Positions 5,133 through 6,796 of a DNA stretch of 6,796 bases are shown here, piece after piece. The notes beneath the pieces are model-generated. The model was not told where the DNA came from. It ran no database searches and worked only from the letters and a program-made list of their open reading frames with translations. This DNA comes from Bacteroidia bacterium (GTDB lineage: Bacteria > Bacteroidota > Bacteroidia > Bacteroidales > Azobacteroidaceae), in the NCBI GenBank assembly GCA_025999115.1, contig BNWW01000092.1:1-6796 (forward strand). The letters are read 5' to 3'. The translations under genes and the position numbers were made by a program. Every line of letters starts with the position of its first letter. Position 1 is the first letter of the stretch.

Positions 5133-6796
5133 TCTGTTCAATAATGTCGTTAAACGAAACTTTATAAATTGTTCCCAACGTGTTTTGATATTCCCGCACA
5201 AAATTATCATAAGCCGCTTTTGCCAAGCCTTTTTTGCCTAATTTGTAAAGAGTTAAGCATTTTAAAGCAATGGCGTCTTCGTTGATTACGTCGAATTTCA
5301 AAATACATTCGGCAATATGATTCAACAAAGGAAGATTTTTCTTCATTTCAGGCAAGTTGGAAAATTCAAATAAGGTATCCAATATTCGATTTGAAAAATT
5401 GGCCTTAAAATCGTCTAACCAATCAATTTGAAATTCGGGTAGCAGTTCGCCACGGTAAGCCACTTGAATAAAATGTTGTATTTCTGCTTCATCCGGCGAT
5501 AAATGATGTTGCTTGAATTGTTCGCAAAGATTTGTCAATTCGATGTAATCGGAATAAACGTCCGAAAGATTCATCCGCCAATACGAACTTTCCTGATCAA
5601 TATCAATATTTCCTATTTTAGCCAGTATGGTTCGTAACTTGCTGATACTCACGTTTCGATTGTTCCGTGCGCTATCGTCGGACTTATCAAACCAAAGTAT
5701 TTCGTTCAACTTATTGGTCGAAATACCTCTTCCGTTTTTGACCGTATTCAGTAAAATAATAATAAACAATTGCTTCAATGTGGGCGTAAATGCGGCCGAG
5801 ATATCGTTTCCTTCTTTATCGAAAATTTGAAATCCGCCCAGAAAATAAATCGACGATTTGAATACGGGTTTAGCAATGCTTAAATTTACCACTTCGGAAT
5901 TTTCGGGTAAAATACTTTTGATGATTTGCTTATAACCTCGTTTCGTCGTTTTTTTGATGTATATCAATAAAATAGCGCCTAATATGCCGATGATACCAAA
6001 TGCATACAAAAGCGGGAATAACCCATGTTGAGCAACTTTATCTGTTTGAATAACAGCCGATTGCGCCAAAGCCGGCGAGGCCAAGGTATAGATTGAAACA
6101 TCGTCTTTGTGAGCGGTAACGGCGATTAGATTCGTCGTATTCCGGAAAAACATACACCACGATTCCATATCCGACCAATCGTAGGGGATAGAATCGGAAT
6201 AAAGTGTATATTCCGGCTTGTCGATGCTAAATTCGGCCAAATTCAAGGATGTCGTGTAATTATTCGTATTGTAAACCAAGGTATAAAAACTGTTTGATTC
6301 GGGATTTTTTACCAAGGCTTCGCAAGGCACAAACGGAATTTCGGGCGTTTTATATTGTTGAAGTTTGGTTACTTCGGCCGTTTTAAAATCGTAAGCATAC
6401 AAATCGTAAAAAAATTCGGGCGAAATTTCCTGCCGGCCGCTTTTGCTTCCGTATCCGCCGAAAATCAGCCAACGATTGTTTTCGTCTAATCCGGCGGCGC
6501 TCAAATAACGCGGAAAAATAGTTTCTGAAATATTTTGCGAGCGCCATTTTGCGCTATCGGAATCGAAACGCATGATTTTATTTTTATACGCATAATGTCC
6601 ATATCCGCCAAAGGTTGTTAATTGGCTGTCAATAGGAGAAATAAGGGTATTGTGATAGGCATAATCAGGTTCTTTGTAATCAAACGACGATTGTGTCCAT
6701 TTTTGTGAAACAAAATCAAATTCATTTAAATAATTTTCGCTGAAATCATAAGAGATAATCCGGTTGATTATCGGATTGTAAACGAAGTAGTTATAA
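5125..6796 (-). CDS. Membrane-tethered transcriptional regulator: kelch-like propeller, TM helix, winged helix and BTAD/SARP-like domain (5' end outside the window)
   Basis: Predicted one-component sensor-regulator; 556 residues are visible and the frame is open to the right edge. The ATG at 6573 is internal, because clear kelch sequence precedes it. Visible residues 1 to about 250 are kelch/galactose-oxidase-like repeats: FGGYG (62-66) and IFGGYG (111-116) lie about 50 apart, each some 30 residues after a Trp (W33, W84). A transmembrane helix at about 258-281 (FPLLYAFGIIGILGAILLIYI) is followed by KKTTKRGYK, which by the positive-inside rule puts the propeller in the periplasm and the C-terminus in the cytoplasm. 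A winged-helix domain follows (about 315-409; FLGGFQIF, LKQLFIIILL, KLNEILWF, probable recognition helix ARNNRNVSISKLRTIL). The C-terminus (about 414-544) matches the BTAD helical-repeat pattern of SARP regulators (YRGELLPEF, DWLDDF, KCLTLYKLGKKGLAKAAYDNF). The ligand is unknown. Overlap with the sigma gene makes this locus a likely target. Confidence 0.85.
   Translation of the reverse strand, partial: YNYFVYNPIINRIISYDFSENYLNEFDFVSQKWTQSSFDYKEPDYAYHNTLISPIDSQLTTFGGYGHYAYKNKIMRFDSDSAKWRSQNISETIFPRYLSAAGLDENNRWLIFGGYGSKSGRQEISPEFFYDLYAYDFKTAEVTKLQQYKTPEIPFVPCEALVKNPESNSFYTLVYNTNNYTTSLNLAEFSIDKPEYTLYSDSIPYDWSDMESWCMFFRNTTNLIAVTAHKDDVSIYTLASPALAQSAVIQTDKVAQHGLFPLLYAFGIIGILGAILLIYIKKTTKRGYKQIIKSILPENSEVVNLSIAKPVFKSSIYFLGGFQIFDKEGNDISAAFTPTLKQLFIIILLNTVKNGRGISTNKLNEILWFDKSDDSARNNRNVSISKLRTILAKIGNIDIDQESSYWRMNLSDVYSDYIELTNLCEQFKQHHLSPDEAEIQHFIQVAYRGELLPEFQIDWLDDFKANFSNRILDTLFEFSNLPEMKKNLPLLNHIAECILKFDVINEDAIALKCLTLYKLGKKGLAKAAYDNFVREYQNTLGTIYKVSFNDIIEQNE

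Noticed and set aside
5133..5210. Longer sigma factor form starting at ATG 5210
   Set aside because: The extra 26 residues do not resemble ECF sigma factors and would overlap the upstream regulator by 86 nt. The ATG at 5132 gives a normal family start and a coupling overlap.
6571..6573. ATG 6573 as the start of the kelch-BTAD gene
   Set aside because: The frame stays open for 74 more codons to the window edge and those codons encode kelch sequence (FGGYG preceded by W33), so this Met is internal.
1..6796. Insertion sequences, CRISPR arrays, tRNA or rRNA genes
   Set aside because: No transposase-like ORF, flanking terminal repeats, regularly spaced repeats, or RNA gene signatures were seen. 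The window is almost wholly filled by four protein genes.

Overview
The window looks like chromosome from a member of the Bacteroidota, probably a Bacteroidales-type organism. The reasons are a SusC-type TonB-dependent receptor with a 'GYDPE' C-terminal signature, a FecR-type anti-sigma factor with a DUF4974-type C-terminus, an ECF sigma factor of the Bacteroides-expansion type, and AT-rich leaders without Shine-Dalgarno sequences. The species, and the substrate of the receptor, cannot be read from this window.

All four genes lie on the minus strand, so they read from right to left. (1) 6796-5125: the 3' part of a large membrane regulator, with a kelch-type beta-propeller, one transmembrane helix, then a winged-helix DNA-binding domain and a BTAD/SARP-like helical domain. 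Its N-terminus is outside the window. (2) 5132-4512: an ECF sigma factor whose start codon overlaps the regulator's stop codon by 8 nt. (3) A hairpin followed by a T-tract at 4487-4450, a probable weak intrinsic terminator. (4) 4396-3401: a FecR-type anti-sigma factor. (5) 3368-1: a SusC-like receptor with an N-terminal STN signalling domain. It starts 32 nt after fecR and runs off the left edge close to its C-terminus. No stretch over 300 bases lacks a gene; the longest intergenic gap is 115 bases. Plus-strand ORFs are shadows of these genes.

How they probably work together: receptor STN domain, anti-sigma factor and sigma factor form a classical cell-surface signalling relay, in which substrate binding outside the cell releases the sigma factor to transcribe the receptor operon. 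The less usual element is the kelch-BTAD protein, a one-component, membrane-tethered regulator predicted to sense in the periplasm and bind DNA in the cytoplasm. Its coding frame overlaps that of the sigma factor, so the locus may integrate two envelope signals: one setting how much sigma factor is made, the other how much is free. The terminator-like hairpin would separate a regulator-sigma transcript from a fecR-receptor transcript. A SusD-like partner would be expected just left of the window but cannot be seen.
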